A DNA stretch of 64,000 bases from Lederbergia galactosidilytica (GTDB taxonomy: Bacteria > Bacillota > Bacilli > Bacillales > Bacillaceae_C): the NCBI RefSeq assembly GCF_017873565.1, contig NZ_JAGGKH010000001.1:400253-464252 (forward strand). The letters run 5' to 3'. Under the pieces are notes generated by a model that ran no database searches, was not told where the DNA came from, and saw nothing but the letters and a program-made list of their open reading frames with translations. Positions within the stretch are counted from its first letter, which is position 1. Each line of letters begins with the position of its first letter. Of the stretch, positions 9,477-21,169 are shown in pieces. Made by a program: the position numbers and the translations under genes.

Positions 9477-9574
9477 TGTTGTCATCCCTTTTTTCTAGTT
9501 TCATATTTTTCATAGTAACAAGAGTACAAGAAGAGCATAGAGAAGTGCGCAACAACAGGTTCATACCATTTGAA

Positions 9575-12529
9575 TCACCCTTTTGTTGGCCTTCGTATAA
9601 ATAACCATATTATACCACTTATCAACAGCAACACACCAATTCCCATGCCAGAATACATAAAAGTGGCTGTATTAGGTAACACTTTCCCTTCCCCTATTTT
9701 TACATCTTCCAGTGCTAGCTCTTTATTTGGCTGATTTTTATTTTTGACGGGAATAACTGTTTTCTCCTCATTTTTCTCTAGCTCCTCCTGCTCCTTTTCA
9801 ACTAGCTTCAATCCATTTATCTTAGTCTCTAAAGATTGAACGGCTTTCTGCAAATCTTCTTCTGATTCGATAGTTTGCAGAGAAGATTCGGCTTCCTTAA
9901 TTGCTTCTTGGAGAGCTTGAAAGGATTCTGTTGTATATTGCCTATCCTCATTAGAATATTGTTTAGCTGTCTCAATTAATTTTTCCAATTCTGATATATC
10001 CATTGTGATCGTTTGTAATGGGATTTCTCCTGTCTCAACATAAGTAGCTATTTCCTCCGCTGACAATGCAATGCCATTGTAAATCAATAGTTCATCCATT
10101 AATCCTTTATATGCTTGGTCCCAATAGTTTATCCCTAAACTAAATATAGATTTTTTGGATGTAAAAACATTGGGAAACCCGCTATCAGAGAATTTCCTTT
10201 CCCCATTAATGTAGACATTCAATTTTCCCTCTTCAACTGTGAAAGCGAGATGGGTCCAATCATCAGTAGGTATGGTCATTCCTGTATTCCCATCAAACCA
10301 CTCTTCCCCTGACCAAACCATTGTGTCCCCATTTACGGGTCCTTGTGGTACAAGACTAACCCATTGTTTCTCTGTTTGGGCACCGAAAAAGGTTGTTGTG
10401 AATTCCGTTAATTCCTCAGGGTTGAGCCATACACTTACGGAATAAGCATGATCATAAATCAGCCCCTGTGGCAGTAAAATTCCAGAGGAACCATCAAATT
10501 GAGCTGCCTGACCGAATTTTCCATCACTAAATGTGATGGTTCCCCCAGGAAGATTGATTTGTCTGCCCACCACTTTTCCAGCCTCTACCTGATCTGTATA
10601 ATCTTTTAAATCACCATCAAATGAGTAATGAGCAACTAACTTCCCTTCCATCTCAGCTAATACTGTCACGGTAAAGCTTTTAGTTGCTTTTGCCTCTCCT
10701 TTGGCAATGGTTGCGGTTAAAGTCACTTCTTGGTCTTTCTCCCCTGCAGCAGGGCGCTTCACTTCCCCTTCCGTTGAGATAATTTTCGGATGGGAGGATT
10801 CCCAAGAAATTTTCGCTCCAGAGATCCCTTCTGTCTGTAATAAAAGATTAGAAGTGACTTCGCTTATATCCCCAAGGTCTAGCTCATTTTTGATCCGCTC
10901 AACAATTTCTTTATCATTCTGATCTATATTTCGTATTCCCCAAATCGATTTTCCCTCATTAGATAGAGCGGTGAACACCATTTCTTTCGATCCAGCTATT
11001 GAATTCCACTGTTTTAAAAACACACCATTATACTCTTTTCCTGCAATTTTTAAAGTGGCTGTATAATCTGCCTTTATTTCCCAGCCGCCTTTTACGGCTC
11101 CTGAAACTGTTCCATCCTCCTGTAAAGTGATTGTTATTGCTTTTTTGAGCTGTTTGGAATTGTCTTTTTCATGGTTAATAAATTGATAATTACCCACGAT
11201 TTCTTGCCGATCAATTTTCTCCAACGTTTCCCCTGTATAGCGGTAAGGGGCGACAACTGGCCAGCCATTATCAGTCATGAACATTTGATGAATACGTAAT
11301 TCATGTTCTTCGCCTCTTTGAGGGAATCGTGTATGAAAGGTTAAAAACTGCTGACCCGTATCTGGATCAAGATATACAGAATTATGCCCTGACGATATAT
11401 ACCCATAGCCAATACCTGATCCAGGATCACCTGTCCTTCTTTCAAAAAGAAAATGTCCTATCAACTTATTACCAATTTCAGCGTGATCCTGATTTCCTTG
11501 TAGTACAGCATTTTGTCCCTTCACATCTTCATAAGGACCTTGCGGATTTTTCGAGCGAAAGACTCGCATATTATATTCACCATCACTGGCTAACCACCCA
11601 TAGGTGACATACAAGTAATAATAGTCTGTGCTAGGATTATACAAAACATATGGGCCTTCCCCCGATTTACCGTACCCCCCTGATATTTTTGTACCAAAAT
11701 ATTGATCCACCAGTCGACCATCCTTCGTTTGTCCATCTTGTTCCGGATAGATCACCTTACCAGTCTTTTTATCAATCTCAAGGATAAATATGCCACCAGA
11801 CCAAGAACCATATGTCATCCATAACTTCTTGTTTTTATCAAAAAACAAATTCGCATCAATTGCATTGGGATATATTTGGTTATTGTAAGAGCCATCCTGA
11901 TGGAACCATTCGGGATTCTCATTAGACAAAATATTTTGTTCGATCAATGTATTGATGTTCGTATTCGTCCATTTTTTATTCACAGTACTATCAGTGTCAT
12001 AGGCCTCCTCTTTCGTAAAACCAGAATAGATAAGCGTATCCACATATGTATAAGGCCCTTCAATATTTTTTGCGACCGCATAACCTATTGCTGAACGTAT
12101 ATAGGTAGATGAAACACTATAGTACATCATATAGGCACCCTTCGATCCATCCTCATTCACATAGTATTCATTCCAAAAAATTTCCGGGGCCCAAACAGAA
12201 AAGCCTCCTTTACTATCGGAATCATCCTCACCAGCCCACTTAAATGATTCCGCTAAATTGGCGGAAAGATCACCATATAAAACATTTCCTGGGGTTGTAT
12301 ATCCATTTGTGAAAGGCGTCCAGTTTAATAAATCAGATGATTTTGCTGCCTCAATATGGGAACCAAACACATAATACATATCTTCAACTTTAATAATCGA
12401 AGGGTCATGGACAGAGACATTTTGGAATTCCGGATCATCTTCAGCCTGTATGACGACTGGAAAATGGAACAACAATGTAAACAAAAGTCCACAAAACAAT
12501 AAGCTTGTTATCTTATTTTTCAATACCAT
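9575..12529 (-). CDS. Wall-anchored GH43 endo-arabinanase (multidomain)
   Basis: 984 aa. A signal peptide (about residues 1-29) is followed by a GH43 five-bladed propeller: general base Asp42 in VHDPS, pKa-modulating Asp225 in PNAIDAN and general acid Glu291 in SGEGPY, all present. The H-N-S motif of the calcium site (GHNSVY) is also there. A C-terminal arabinanase beta-domain (to about 545) follows, then a short Ig-like module (about 550-635), a LamG-type module beginning LVAHYSFDG (about 640-790), a helical FIVAR-like repeat (about 850-910) and a sortase signal LPNTA with a transmembrane segment and basic tail. It should cut alpha-1,5-arabinan at the cell surface, feeding the importers. It resembles B. 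subtilis Abn2 in its catalytic part, but Abn2 lacks the wall anchor. Confidence 0.9.
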   Translation of the reverse strand: MVLKNKITSLLFCGLLFTLLFHFPVVIQAEDDPEFQNVSVHDPSIIKVEDMYYVFGSHIEAAKSSDLLNWTPFTNGYTTPGNVLYGDLSANLAESFKWAGEDDSDSKGGFSVWAPEIFWNEYYVNEDGSKGAYMMYYSVSSTYIRSAIGYAVAKNIEGPYTYVDTLIYSGFTKEEAYDTDSTVNKKWTNTNINTLIEQNILSNENPEWFHQDGSYNNQIYPNAIDANLFFDKNKKLWMTYGSWSGGIFILEIDKKTGKVIYPEQDGQTKDGRLVDQYFGTKISGGYGKSGEGPYVLYNPSTDYYYLYVTYGWLASDGEYNMRVFRSKNPQGPYEDVKGQNAVLQGNQDHAEIGNKLIGHFLFERRTGDPGSGIGYGYISSGHNSVYLDPDTGQQFLTFHTRFPQRGEEHELRIHQMFMTDNGWPVVAPYRYTGETLEKIDRQEIVGNYQFINHEKDNSKQLKKAITITLQEDGTVSGAVKGGWEIKADYTATLKIAGKEYNGVFLKQWNSIAGSKEMVFTALSNEGKSIWGIRNIDQNDKEIVERIKNELDLGDISEVTSNLLLQTEGISGAKISWESSHPKIISTEGEVKRPAAGEKDQEVTLTATIAKGEAKATKSFTVTVLAEMEGKLVAHYSFDGDLKDYTDQVEAGKVVGRQINLPGGTITFSDGKFGQAAQFDGSSGILLPQGLIYDHAYSVSVWLNPEELTEFTTTFFGAQTEKQWVSLVPQGPVNGDTMVWSGEEWFDGNTGMTIPTDDWTHLAFTVEEGKLNVYINGERKFSDSGFPNVFTSKKSIFSLGINYWDQAYKGLMDELLIYNGIALSAEEIATYVETGEIPLQTITMDISELEKLIETAKQYSNEDRQYTTESFQALQEAIKEAESSLQTIESEEDLQKAVQSLETKINGLKLVEKEQEELEKNEEKTVIPVKNKNQPNKELALEDVKIGEGKVLPNTATFMYSGMGIGVLLLISGIIWLFIRRPTKG

Positions 12530-12847
12530 GGTTTTCCTCCTGGATTCATTTATATCTTTGGAAGTGATCGCAAGGATGAAGTTTTACTAGAAGGTGTTAA
12601 ATAAGTGGATTTTCTTATAAGCTATCAAATTCCCAAAGAAAGAGAGAGGAGCATATCCTCTCTCTTTTTTTGGAAAAGGGGCAAAGCTATGCTAGAAGGT
12701 TGCTATTCATAACATAATGAGTAAAATTGATCGGAAGTCCACCACAATCACGAAACTAAATAGCTTCGCTCACACCGCCTTATATACAAGAGACACGGCT
12801 TCTTACTTTTCCATGTTTGGATTATGACTTTCTTTCATGACTGTTTT
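12530..12847. other. 318-bp intergenic region
   Basis: This gap separates the abfA stop from the arabinanase start. It contains one strong hairpin (12641-12671). A GGAGG ribosome site for the arabinanase is at its left edge. I see no AraR or full cre box and no open reading frame of note. Confidence 0.5.
12641..12671. terminator. Bidirectional hairpin terminator
   Basis: AGAGAGAGGA pairs perfectly with TCCTCTCTCT over a 5-base loop. On the plus strand seven Ts follow; on the minus strand, the direction of both flanking genes, the tail is TTCTTTGGG. It probably ends the abfA transcript. Confidence 0.65.
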
Positions 12848-14371
<1,524 letters not shown>

Positions 14372-14406
14372 CTATATTCAAATTGTTGGTCTACTCTTAG
14401 ATAGGG

Positions 14407-14443
14407 TTGATTTTCCGGGCGTGTGGAACGCCCGAAAAATCAA
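14407..14443. other. Strong hairpin without U-tract
   Basis: TTGATTTTCCGGGCGT pairs almost completely with ACGCCCGAAAAATCAA over a 5-base loop. On either strand the Ts come before the GC stem and the As after it, the wrong order for an intrinsic terminator. It could be a stability or processing element between the small gene and abfA. Confidence 0.5.
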
Positions 14444-14449
14444 GCCTTA

Positions 14450-14719
14450 TTATGCTCCTATCCATTTAGACCCTGCTGGACAAGGGCAAGTGCCACCTAG
14501 CATTTTTGCTTTGTATTGAACAAGACCCCCACTGTACTTACAAGTTGTTCCATACTGAAGTGCCGGGCAAGTTTCACATTGTCGTAATCTATCTTTATAG
14601 CTTTTCTTCGAGACCATTTTTAGGCCTTTCTTTTTGGCATCCAGCAACATATCCTCCACTAATTCATTGGGAACGATGACACTTTCCGTACAACCTTTAC
14701 AAAGTAATTTCACTAACAT
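14450..14719 (-). CDS. Small Cys-rich protein, DUF6171-like
   Basis: 89 aa, cytoplasmic. Cysteines are arranged as CKGC near the start, CETC near residue 50, a TTC at 59 and CPCP near the C-terminus, suggesting one or two metal-binding knuckles. The YKDRLRQCETC and YGTTC pattern matches what I remember of the DUF6171 family of small Firmicutes proteins; function unknown. It begins 8 bp after the end of the upstream GH51 gene, so it is almost certainly translated from the same message. Placement between two arabinofuranosidases may be incidental, but the spacing argues for co-regulation. Confidence 0.75.
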   Translation of the reverse strand: MLVKLLCKGCTESVIVPNELVEDMLLDAKKKGLKMVSKKSYKDRLRQCETCPALQYGTTCKYSGGLVQYKAKMLGGTCPCPAGSKWIGA

Positions 14720-14726
14720 CGTTCTC

Positions 14727-16214
14727 CTATTCCAATGTTAAAATGGCCACAGACATAGCTGGCAGTTTTGCCGCAAGGCTTTGCTTTTCAATCTTTACAT
14801 CTGTCCATTCAACTGGTTTCACGTTTTCAGGCTGTTCAAAAGTGTTATGGGCGTCCATTTCACTAGCAGTAAGGATTTTCCCACTTACTTTGCTTGCGGA
14901 TAGTTCTAAACCACGTAGCTCAAGATTAAGGTCTGCTTCATTCTTATGATCCAAGTTACATAGACTGATATGAACTTTGCCATCCTTATCTTTTGAAGCA
15001 GAAACGCTTACTTGCGGCAACGATTTTTCACCAAATTGGTACTGTTCAAATTGACCGTCTACTTGAAGTAAGCTAGCATCATGGTGCACTTTAAACATAT
15101 CAAACACATGATAAGTTGGAGTAAGGAGCATCTTCTCACCTTCTGTTAAGATCATCGCTTGCAACACATTAACTGTTTGGGCAATATTGGTCATTTGCAC
15201 ACGATCAGCATGCTCATGGAAAATATTGAAATGTAAACCAGCCACAAGTGCATCACGAATGGTATTTTGTTGGTATAAGAACCCTGGATTTGTACCTGGC
15301 TCTGGATCAAACCAAGTTCCCCACTCATCAATGATCATGCCAATTCTCTTTTCTGGATCATACTGATCCATGATGGCACTGTGTCGCGTAATCAGCGTAT
15401 TCATATGAAGTGCTCTTTGTAAGGTTATGAACCACTCTTCTTCAGGAAAATCAGTTGCTGAACCTTTACCTGTCCAGAATTCACCAGGCATTGTGTAGTA
15501 GTGAAGACTTAATCCATCCATCAGCCAATGAGCATTTTTCATCAATACTTCTGTCCAGCGATAATCATCGACATTTGCACCACCAGCAATTTTGTACAGC
15601 TTATTATCCCCATAATTCCGGACATACGTTTGATAACGACGATAGAGATCAGCGTAATATTCAGGACGCATATTTCCGCCACATCCCCAGTTTTCATTCC
15701 CTACTCCAAAATATTTTAATTTCCATGGTTCAGGTTGGCCATTTTCTTTTCTCCAATTTGCCATCGGAGATTCACCATCAAAGGTCATGTATTCAACCCA
15801 TTCCGACATTTCTTGGACGGTACCGCTTCCAACATTCCCACAAATATAAGGCTCTGCACCTAGCATCTCACAAAGCATCATAAACTCGTGTGTGCCAAAA
15901 TGGTTATTCTCCACAACACCACCCCAGTGGGTATTCACCATTCTTTTTCTTTCTTCTCGTGGACCAATCCCATCTTTCCAATGATATTCATCCGCAAAGC
16001 ATCCTCCTGGCCAACGTAGTACAGGGACTTGGATATTTTTCAATGCTTCAAGTACATCATTCCTAATTCCATTGGTGTTAGGTATAGGAGAATCTTCTCC
16101 AACCCAAATTCCTTCATATATACCACGGCCTAGATGCTCTGCAAAATGACCATATATATTTTTATTAATCTTTGTTTTTTCAACATCAGTATTAATGACA
16201 ACTTTGTTATTCAT
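14727..16214 (-). CDS. abf2: GH51 alpha-L-arabinofuranosidase (Abf2-type)
   Basis: 495 aa, no signal peptide. A second GH51 enzyme, clearly distinct from abfA. The acid/base is Glu174 in GVGNENWG and the nucleophile Glu297 in IIDEWGTWF. Length and the N-terminal [17 protein letters not shown] are like B. subtilis Abf2. In B. subtilis the two GH51 enzymes differ in preference for linear versus branched substrates, which may explain keeping both. GGGAGAG precedes the start. Two inverted-repeat elements lie between it and araA, so it may have its own promoter or depend on read-through from araA. Confidence 0.93.
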   Translation of the reverse strand: MNNKVVINTDVEKTKINKNIYGHFAEHLGRGIYEGIWVGEDSPIPNTNGIRNDVLEALKNIQVPVLRWPGGCFADEYHWKDGIGPREERKRMVNTHWGGVVENNHFGTHEFMMLCEMLGAEPYICGNVGSGTVQEMSEWVEYMTFDGESPMANWRKENGQPEPWKLKYFGVGNENWGCGGNMRPEYYADLYRRYQTYVRNYGDNKLYKIAGGANVDDYRWTEVLMKNAHWLMDGLSLHYYTMPGEFWTGKGSATDFPEEEWFITLQRALHMNTLITRHSAIMDQYDPEKRIGMIIDEWGTWFDPEPGTNPGFLYQQNTIRDALVAGLHFNIFHEHADRVQMTNIAQTVNVLQAMILTEGEKMLLTPTYHVFDMFKVHHDASLLQVDGQFEQYQFGEKSLPQVSVSASKDKDGKVHISLCNLDHKNEADLNLELRGLELSASKVSGKILTASEMDAHNTFEQPENVKPVEWTDVKIEKQSLAAKLPAMSVAILTLE

Positions 16215-16240
16215 ATCTCTTCTCTCCCTTTTTTACTATT

Positions 16241-16331
16241 TGAATCAATTTCATAATAGAGATTTTAGCCTGCGGGATCTCACCTGTCACGCTAATGTAT
16301 TGATCATTTATAAGCAATTATGAAATTGACT
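16241..16331. repeat. MITE-like element, family A (short copy)
   Basis: The ends GAATCAATTTCATAATAGAG and GCAATTATGAAATTGACTC are inverted repeats. The core TGCGGGATCTCACCTGTCAC and the TGTATTGATCAT segment match the long copy at 40684-40950, so this is an internally deleted version. It lies just upstream of the abf2 start and occupies most of its leader. Confidence 0.75.
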
Positions 16332-16447
16332 CTATTAATTAAAGATTTTTATATGTTATAGAATGAATCTATACAACTAGTCTGCCTACAACTTTTAACA
16401 ATCAACTGTATACCCATAATGGTAAGCGCTCTAATAATAATTGTAGT

Positions 16448-16654
16448 AGAGGCAGGGACATAACTAAAATGTTTTCAATTCCAAAGACAAATAATGTACT
16501 CCCTTAGCTGCGGGAGGTGGCTTGTGACCAAGGTCGTATTGACCCAAGGCTGCCAGCCACCCGCGAAAATCGAAGGATATTTCCATAGTGGATTATATAC
16601 ACGAATAGTAGTTCGCTATTTCCTTTAGTGAAAAAGACTTTGTCCCAGCTTCAT
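16448..16654. repeat. Intergenic inverted-repeat element, family B (copy 2)
   Basis: Starts with AGAGGCAGGGACATAAC and ends with CTTTGTCCCAGCTTC, which are imperfect inverted repeats. An inner pair, GCGGGAGGTGGCT and AGCCACCCGC, could fold a strong cruciform. Outside it a further inverted pair, CATAATGGTAAGCG (16413) and CGCTCTTACCATTATG (16665), brackets the element, so it may have landed in an older hairpin such as the araA terminator. Confidence 0.65.
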
Positions 16655-16702
16655 TTAAGCTATCGCTCTTACCATTATGAATTCCTAATGAGCGGCTAAG
16701 CT

Positions 16703-18193
16703 TTATTTATAAAAAAGTTCATTCAAGCGTAGTTCATTTTCAAAAGCAGGTGTTTTCGTGTCATTATTAATGAGGACCGATTCGATTCCTAATAAATCCG
16801 CGAAATCCTTTAATTGCTCAGTTGTCACCCGATAGGAAAAGCAAGAATGGTGAGCACCACCAGCCATAAGCCAATTCTCAGCTCCTTGTGACATCGATGG
16901 TTGAAGTTTCCAAAGCACACGGGCTACAGGCAACTTCGGCATATCTTTTTCAATTTTCACAGCATCTACTTCATTAATGACTAAGCGGAAACGATGGCCA
17001 AGATCAATAATAGAAGCATTTAAAGCGGCTCCTTCATGTCCATTAAAGACGAGTCTTGCCGGATCTTCCTTCCCACCAATCCCTAATGGATGCACCTCAA
17101 TTCTAGGTTTTGCTTCAGCAATGGTTGGACAAACTTCAAGCATATGTGAACCAAGTACCATTTCATTACCAGGCTCAAAGTGATACGTATAATCTTCCAT
17201 AAAAGATGTATCTTTTCCGTCAGCAATGATTTTCATAAGACGAACTAAAGCAGCTGTTTTCCAGTCGCCTTCACCCCCATAGCCATACCCCTGCTCCATT
17301 AGGCGCTGTGTAGCAAGCCCTGGAAGTTGATGCATCCCATGTAAATCTTCAAATGTATTGGAGAATGCTGTATAACCACCCTCTTCTAAAAAGGCCTTTA
17401 AAGCTATTTCCAATTTGGCTTGATAACGAATAGACTCCTTCACCGCACCATCTTGGAGGCCTTCTGGTACAATCGTATACTTTTCCGCATATTCATCCAT
17501 AAGTCGATTAATGTCTTGTTCAGATACTGCTTCTATTCTTTCGACTAGATCACCAACACCATATCCATCGACGGTCCAGCCAAGTTTGATTTGCGCTTCT
17601 ACCTTATCACCTTCCGTGACAGCTACATTGCGCATATTGTCACCAAAACGTGCTATCTTTAAAGTATGACTTTCGGAAACAGCAACTGCTGTACGCATCC
17701 AGCTCCCGATTCGCCCACGTATCACTTCGTTCTCCCAATGTCCTACAATGACTTTTCGCTTAATATTCATTCTACTGCCGATAAAACCAAATTCACGGTC
17801 ACCATGAGCAGATTGGTTTAAGTTCATGAAGTCCATATCAATGCTATCCCATGGAATATCCCGATTAAACTGTGTATGTAGATGTAAGAGCGGCTTTTTT
17901 AGGGCATTTAAGCCGGCAATCCACATTTTTGCTGGGGAAAAAGTATGCATCCACGTTATAATTCCCGCACAATTTTCATCTGCATTCGCTTCAAGAAACA
18001 ATCTACGAATAGAATCTGCTTCCTTTACAACTGACTTAAATACCAATTTATATGTTACAGCTGGATCCTCATCAAGACCAGCAACCATTTTTCTAGAATG
18101 CTCCTCAACTTGTCTTATAACATCTTCACCGTACAAATCTTGACTACCTGTAACAAACCAGAATTCATAATCCTTTACCTTCAACATAATCAT
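16703..18193 (-). CDS. araA: L-arabinose isomerase
   Basis: 496 aa, the usual length for the family. Converts L-arabinose to L-ribulose in the cytoplasm, first step of arabinose breakdown. YEFWFVTGSQDLYGE near the start and the metal-site region around EDYTYHFEP, ILGSHMLEVCP-type motif and the C-terminal GGAHHSC are characteristic; the Mn-binding Glu and His residues appear intact. GGAG is 5 bases before the first ATG; a second ATG two codons later is an alternative. It follows araD by 48 bp, so araB, araD and araA read in that order as one unit. Confidence 0.97.
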   Translation of the reverse strand: MIMLKVKDYEFWFVTGSQDLYGEDVIRQVEEHSRKMVAGLDEDPAVTYKLVFKSVVKEADSIRRLFLEANADENCAGIITWMHTFSPAKMWIAGLNALKKPLLHLHTQFNRDIPWDSIDMDFMNLNQSAHGDREFGFIGSRMNIKRKVIVGHWENEVIRGRIGSWMRTAVAVSESHTLKIARFGDNMRNVAVTEGDKVEAQIKLGWTVDGYGVGDLVERIEAVSEQDINRLMDEYAEKYTIVPEGLQDGAVKESIRYQAKLEIALKAFLEEGGYTAFSNTFEDLHGMHQLPGLATQRLMEQGYGYGGEGDWKTAALVRLMKIIADGKDTSFMEDYTYHFEPGNEMVLGSHMLEVCPTIAEAKPRIEVHPLGIGGKEDPARLVFNGHEGAALNASIIDLGHRFRLVINEVDAVKIEKDMPKLPVARVLWKLQPSMSQGAENWLMAGGAHHSCFSYRVTTEQLKDFADLLGIESVLINNDTKTPAFENELRLNELFYK

Positions 18194-18241
18194 TCACTCT
18201 CCTGTTCCTATTCGCTATATTCTAGACGTGCAGAAGCCCAT

Positions 18242-18937
18242 TTATTTTTGCCCATAATAGGCATTAGGGCCATGTTTACGTAAGTAATGTTTATCTAATA
18301 AGTATTGATCCAATGGCTCGACATTTGGGTTGAGTTGGAATGAATGTAAGGCCATTTTAGCGACTTCTTCTAACACCACCGCATTATGGACAGCCTCATG
18401 AGCATCCTTCCCCCAATTAAATGGAGCATGCCCTCCAACAAGGACACCTGGCATCGCTTTCGGATCTAAATTCAGTTTTTCAAACGTTTCAATAATGACA
18501 TTCCCTGTTTCAAGCTCATAAGCTAGTTCAATTTCCTGTTGAGATAAGGCGCGTGTCACGGGAATTTCTCCATAATAATAATCGGCATGTGTGGTTCCCA
18601 GAGCTGGTATTGACCTTTTCGCTTGTGCCCAACTTGTCGCCCATGGTGAATGCGTATGAACAACCCCACCAATATCTTTAAAAGCTTTATAGAGTGCTAG
18701 ATGTGTAGGTGTATCAGAAGAAGGCCGTAAATCCCCTTCCACAATAGTTCCATCTAAATCCAAAACGACTAAGTCATCAGCCTTCAATTCTGAATAAGCA
18801 ACACCACTCGGTTTAATAACAACAAGTCTTTTTTCACGATCAATCCCACTAACATTTCCCCATGTAAAAGTAACAAGCCCATATTCGGGTAATTGTAAGT
18901 TCGCTTCTAATACTTTCTGCTTTAATTCCTCAAGCAT
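18242..18937 (-). CDS. araD: L-ribulose-5-phosphate 4-epimerase
   Basis: 231 aa, full length for the class II aldolase-like epimerases. Interconverts L-ribulose 5-phosphate and D-xylulose 5-phosphate, the product that enters the pentose phosphate pathway. The zinc ligands are visible in [14 protein letters not shown] (about residues 93-106) and GGHAPFNWG (about 169-177), and the phosphate-binding TWGNVSG near residue 25. GGAGGAGATAGC precedes the ATG. It sits between araB and araA with a 196-bp gap to araB, in which I see no clear promoter. Confidence 0.97.
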   Translation of the reverse strand: MLEELKQKVLEANLQLPEYGLVTFTWGNVSGIDREKRLVVIKPSGVAYSELKADDLVVLDLDGTIVEGDLRPSSDTPTHLALYKAFKDIGGVVHTHSPWATSWAQAKRSIPALGTTHADYYYGEIPVTRALSQQEIELAYELETGNVIIETFEKLNLDPKAMPGVLVGGHAPFNWGKDAHEAVHNAVVLEEVAKMALHSFQLNPNVEPLDQYLLDKHYLRKHGPNAYYGQK

Positions 18938-19133
18938 GCTATCTCCTCCAATCTATTAAAATATCTCTTTTAAAAAGGAGATTGAAGGGACGAACCAACT
19001 AAGATGTGACATATTAGGACATACAAGTAGAAATAACACAAGCAAAGCAACAGAATGTTGTGCTTAGGACTCCCGTCAAGATGTCACGAACTTAGCTGTT
19101 CATCCATTTACACCTTAATTTGAACCTTTTTAA

Positions 19134-20801
19134 TTAGATATTCTGCTTTTTAAGATTTTTTAGTCGTTTCATTACATCGTTTTCGCCCCGACCAAAATAG
19201 TTGTATAAGGTTTCATATTCCGCATAAAGCTGGTTATAAATTTTTGCACTAGCGGAATTTGGTTTAAATGTTTCTTCTTTTACGCGGCCCATTTCCTCAG
19301 CTGCATCAGTAATACTGTCATAACCACCACGCTCTTTCCCAGCAGCGACTGCACCAAACATGGCTGATCCTAGTGCAGGGGTTTGCGAAGAGGCTGAAAT
19401 TTTAATTTCTGAATTTAAGACATCAGAATAAATTTGCATCATGAGCGCGTTTTTCTCTGCAATCCCACCACATGCATAAATTTCGTTTACAGGAACACCG
19501 CTATTGCGGAAAGCCTCCACAATTGTTCGCGTTCCATAGGCAGTCGCTTCAATAAGGGCCCGATAGATTTCCTCTGGTTTTGTAAGCAAGGTTGCTCCAA
19601 GCAATACACCTGTTAAATCTACATCTACGAGGGTGGAGCGATTTCCATTCCACCAATCTAATGCTAGTAGACCGCTTTCACCAGGTTGTAGTTTGCTAGC
19701 CTTTTCTGTTAATAATTGGTGAATATTCATTCCTTTTTCTTTCGCTTCTTCTTCATAAGCGGCAGGGACACAATTTTCAGTAAACCATTCAAAATGGTCA
19801 CCTACACAGGATTGTCCTGCTTCATATCCCATTAATCCAGGTAACACACCATCTTCTACGACCCCACACATGCCAGGAACAATCTTTTCTTCTTCCCCTA
19901 GTAAAATATGGCATGTACTTGTTCCCATAATCATCAGTAATTTACCAGGTTCCGTAATACCAACAGCAGGAATGGAAACATGTGCATCAACATTCGCTAC
20001 TGCAACGGCAGTTCCTTGCTTAAGACCGGTTAGAGCAGCTGCTTCAGCCGTAATTTCTCCAGCTTTAGAGCCGATTGAATGGATTTCATTAGATAATTTC
20101 TCTTCGACTACATTTTCTAATCGTGGATCCAATGCTTTAAAGAATTCTTTAGATGGATACCCTTTCTGTTTATGCCAAATTGCTTTATATCCCGCTGTAC
20201 AACTATTTCGTCTGATTTCACCTGTCAACTGAGAAATCACCCAATCAGTTGCCTCTACAATCTGATCTGCTTCCTGATAAATTGCTGGAGCCTCATTCAA
20301 AATCTGCCAAACCTTCGGAAACATCCATTCTGAAGAGATTTTGCCACCATACCGCTTTAGAAAGTCTTCTCCACGTTCCTCAGCGAGCTCATTTAAACGA
20401 TTTGCTTCATCCTGTGCTGCATGATGTTTCCATAATTTTACATAACTATGTGGTTCATCTTTATATTGATCAATCATACATAGCGGTGTACCATCATTTT
20501 TCACTGGCAGGACCGTACAAGCCGTAAAATCAATCCCAATGCCAATCACATCTTCTGCCGACACATTCGCTTTCGTTAAGACAGATGGGATCGTCACTTG
20601 CAGCACTTCTAAATAATCATTAGGATGTTGTAATGCCCAATCATCCTCAAGTTTTTTCTTTCCCCCTGGTAAATACTCATCCATTACACCATGGGTATAT
20701 TCTTTAACCGAAGTCGCAATCTCGCGACCAGAACCAATTTCCACTAGAACCGCTCGACCAGATTGGGTTCCATAATCTACACCAATCGAATATTTTGCCA
20801 A
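19134..20801 (-). CDS. araB: L-ribulokinase
   Basis: FGGY-family kinase that phosphorylates L-ribulose at O5 with [18 protein letters not shown] at the N-terminus is the first phosphate loop and [12 protein letters not shown] the second; [16 protein letters not shown] is typical of AraB. I place the start at TTG 20801, preceded by AAGGGTGAG at a workable distance; the GTG at 20810 has no ribosome site. That gives 555 aa. It is the first gene of the araB-araD-araA unit. A 13/16 match to the AraR operator lies about 80 bp upstream, between araB and the divergent araR. Confidence 0.96.
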   Translation of the reverse strand: MAKYSIGVDYGTQSGRAVLVEIGSGREIATSVKEYTHGVMDEYLPGGKKKLEDDWALQHPNDYLEVLQVTIPSVLTKANVSAEDVIGIGIDFTACTVLPVKNDGTPLCMIDQYKDEPHSYVKLWKHHAAQDEANRLNELAEERGEDFLKRYGGKISSEWMFPKVWQILNEAPAIYQEADQIVEATDWVISQLTGEIRRNSCTAGYKAIWHKQKGYPSKEFFKALDPRLENVVEEKLSNEIHSIGSKAGEITAEAAALTGLKQGTAVAVANVDAHVSIPAVGITEPGKLLMIMGTSTCHILLGEEEKIVPGMCGVVEDGVLPGLMGYEAGQSCVGDHFEWFTENCVPAAYEEEAKEKGMNIHQLLTEKASKLQPGESGLLALDWWNGNRSTLVDVDLTGVLLGATLLTKPEEIYRALIEATAYGTRTIVEAFRNSGVPVNEIYACGGIAEKNALMMQIYSDVLNSEIKISASSQTPALGSAMFGAVAAGKERGGYDSITDAAEEMGRVKEETFKPNSASAKIYNQLYAEYETLYNYFGRGENDVMKRLKNLKKQNI

Positions 20802-20877
20802 TCTTCTCACCCTTACATTTAAAATTATGTTTCTCTAAATATAGTACGATAAATTGTTTTCATTCATATCTTATAAC

Positions 20878-20893
20878 ACTTGTACGTATAACT
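20878..20893. promoter_or_regulatory. AraR operator between araB and araR
   Basis: ACTTGTACGTATAACT matches 13 of 16 positions of the B. subtilis AraR operator palindrome ATTTGTACGTACAAAT. Two weaker GTACG half-sites flank it: one centred at 20847/48 (38 bp away) and one, TACATGTACGGATC, centred at 20969/70 (84 bp away, twice the usual 42-bp AraR spacing). This is consistent with cooperative repression and autoregulation by looping. Confidence 0.7.
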
Positions 20894-21169
20894 CACTTTA
20901 CATTCTATCATGTCTCGATTTTTTTTCAATACAAAAACAAAAATTTTGCTTAATCTCTTATACATGTACGGATCAGGCAATATATTAGCTTTCCTTTTTT
21001 GTTTATTTATGATACTTTTATTTCATATAGATAGTAACCCCCTTCGCATTTCCTTCAATAGTGCAAGGATTTTTCATTATAAATTGTCAGTACAATCTAG
21101 ATGAAATGATTGTAATATATCGTTTCCCGCTGGGAAAGAACGGAAGAACAGCTTGGAGGCAAGGATTTT

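Noticed and set aside
11329..11607. 92-residue plus-strand frame inside the arabinanase gene
   Set aside because: It lies antisense within a clear GH43 coding region with all motifs intact; a shadow frame.
15455..15883. 142-residue plus-strand frame inside the abf2 gene
   Set aside because: Antisense to the GH51 catalytic domain, His/Ser-rich composition typical of shadow frames, no ribosome site.
20910..21104. 64-residue frame in the araB-araR intergenic region
   Set aside because: AT-rich hydrophobic frame with no ribosome site, covering the araR leader and an AraR half-site.
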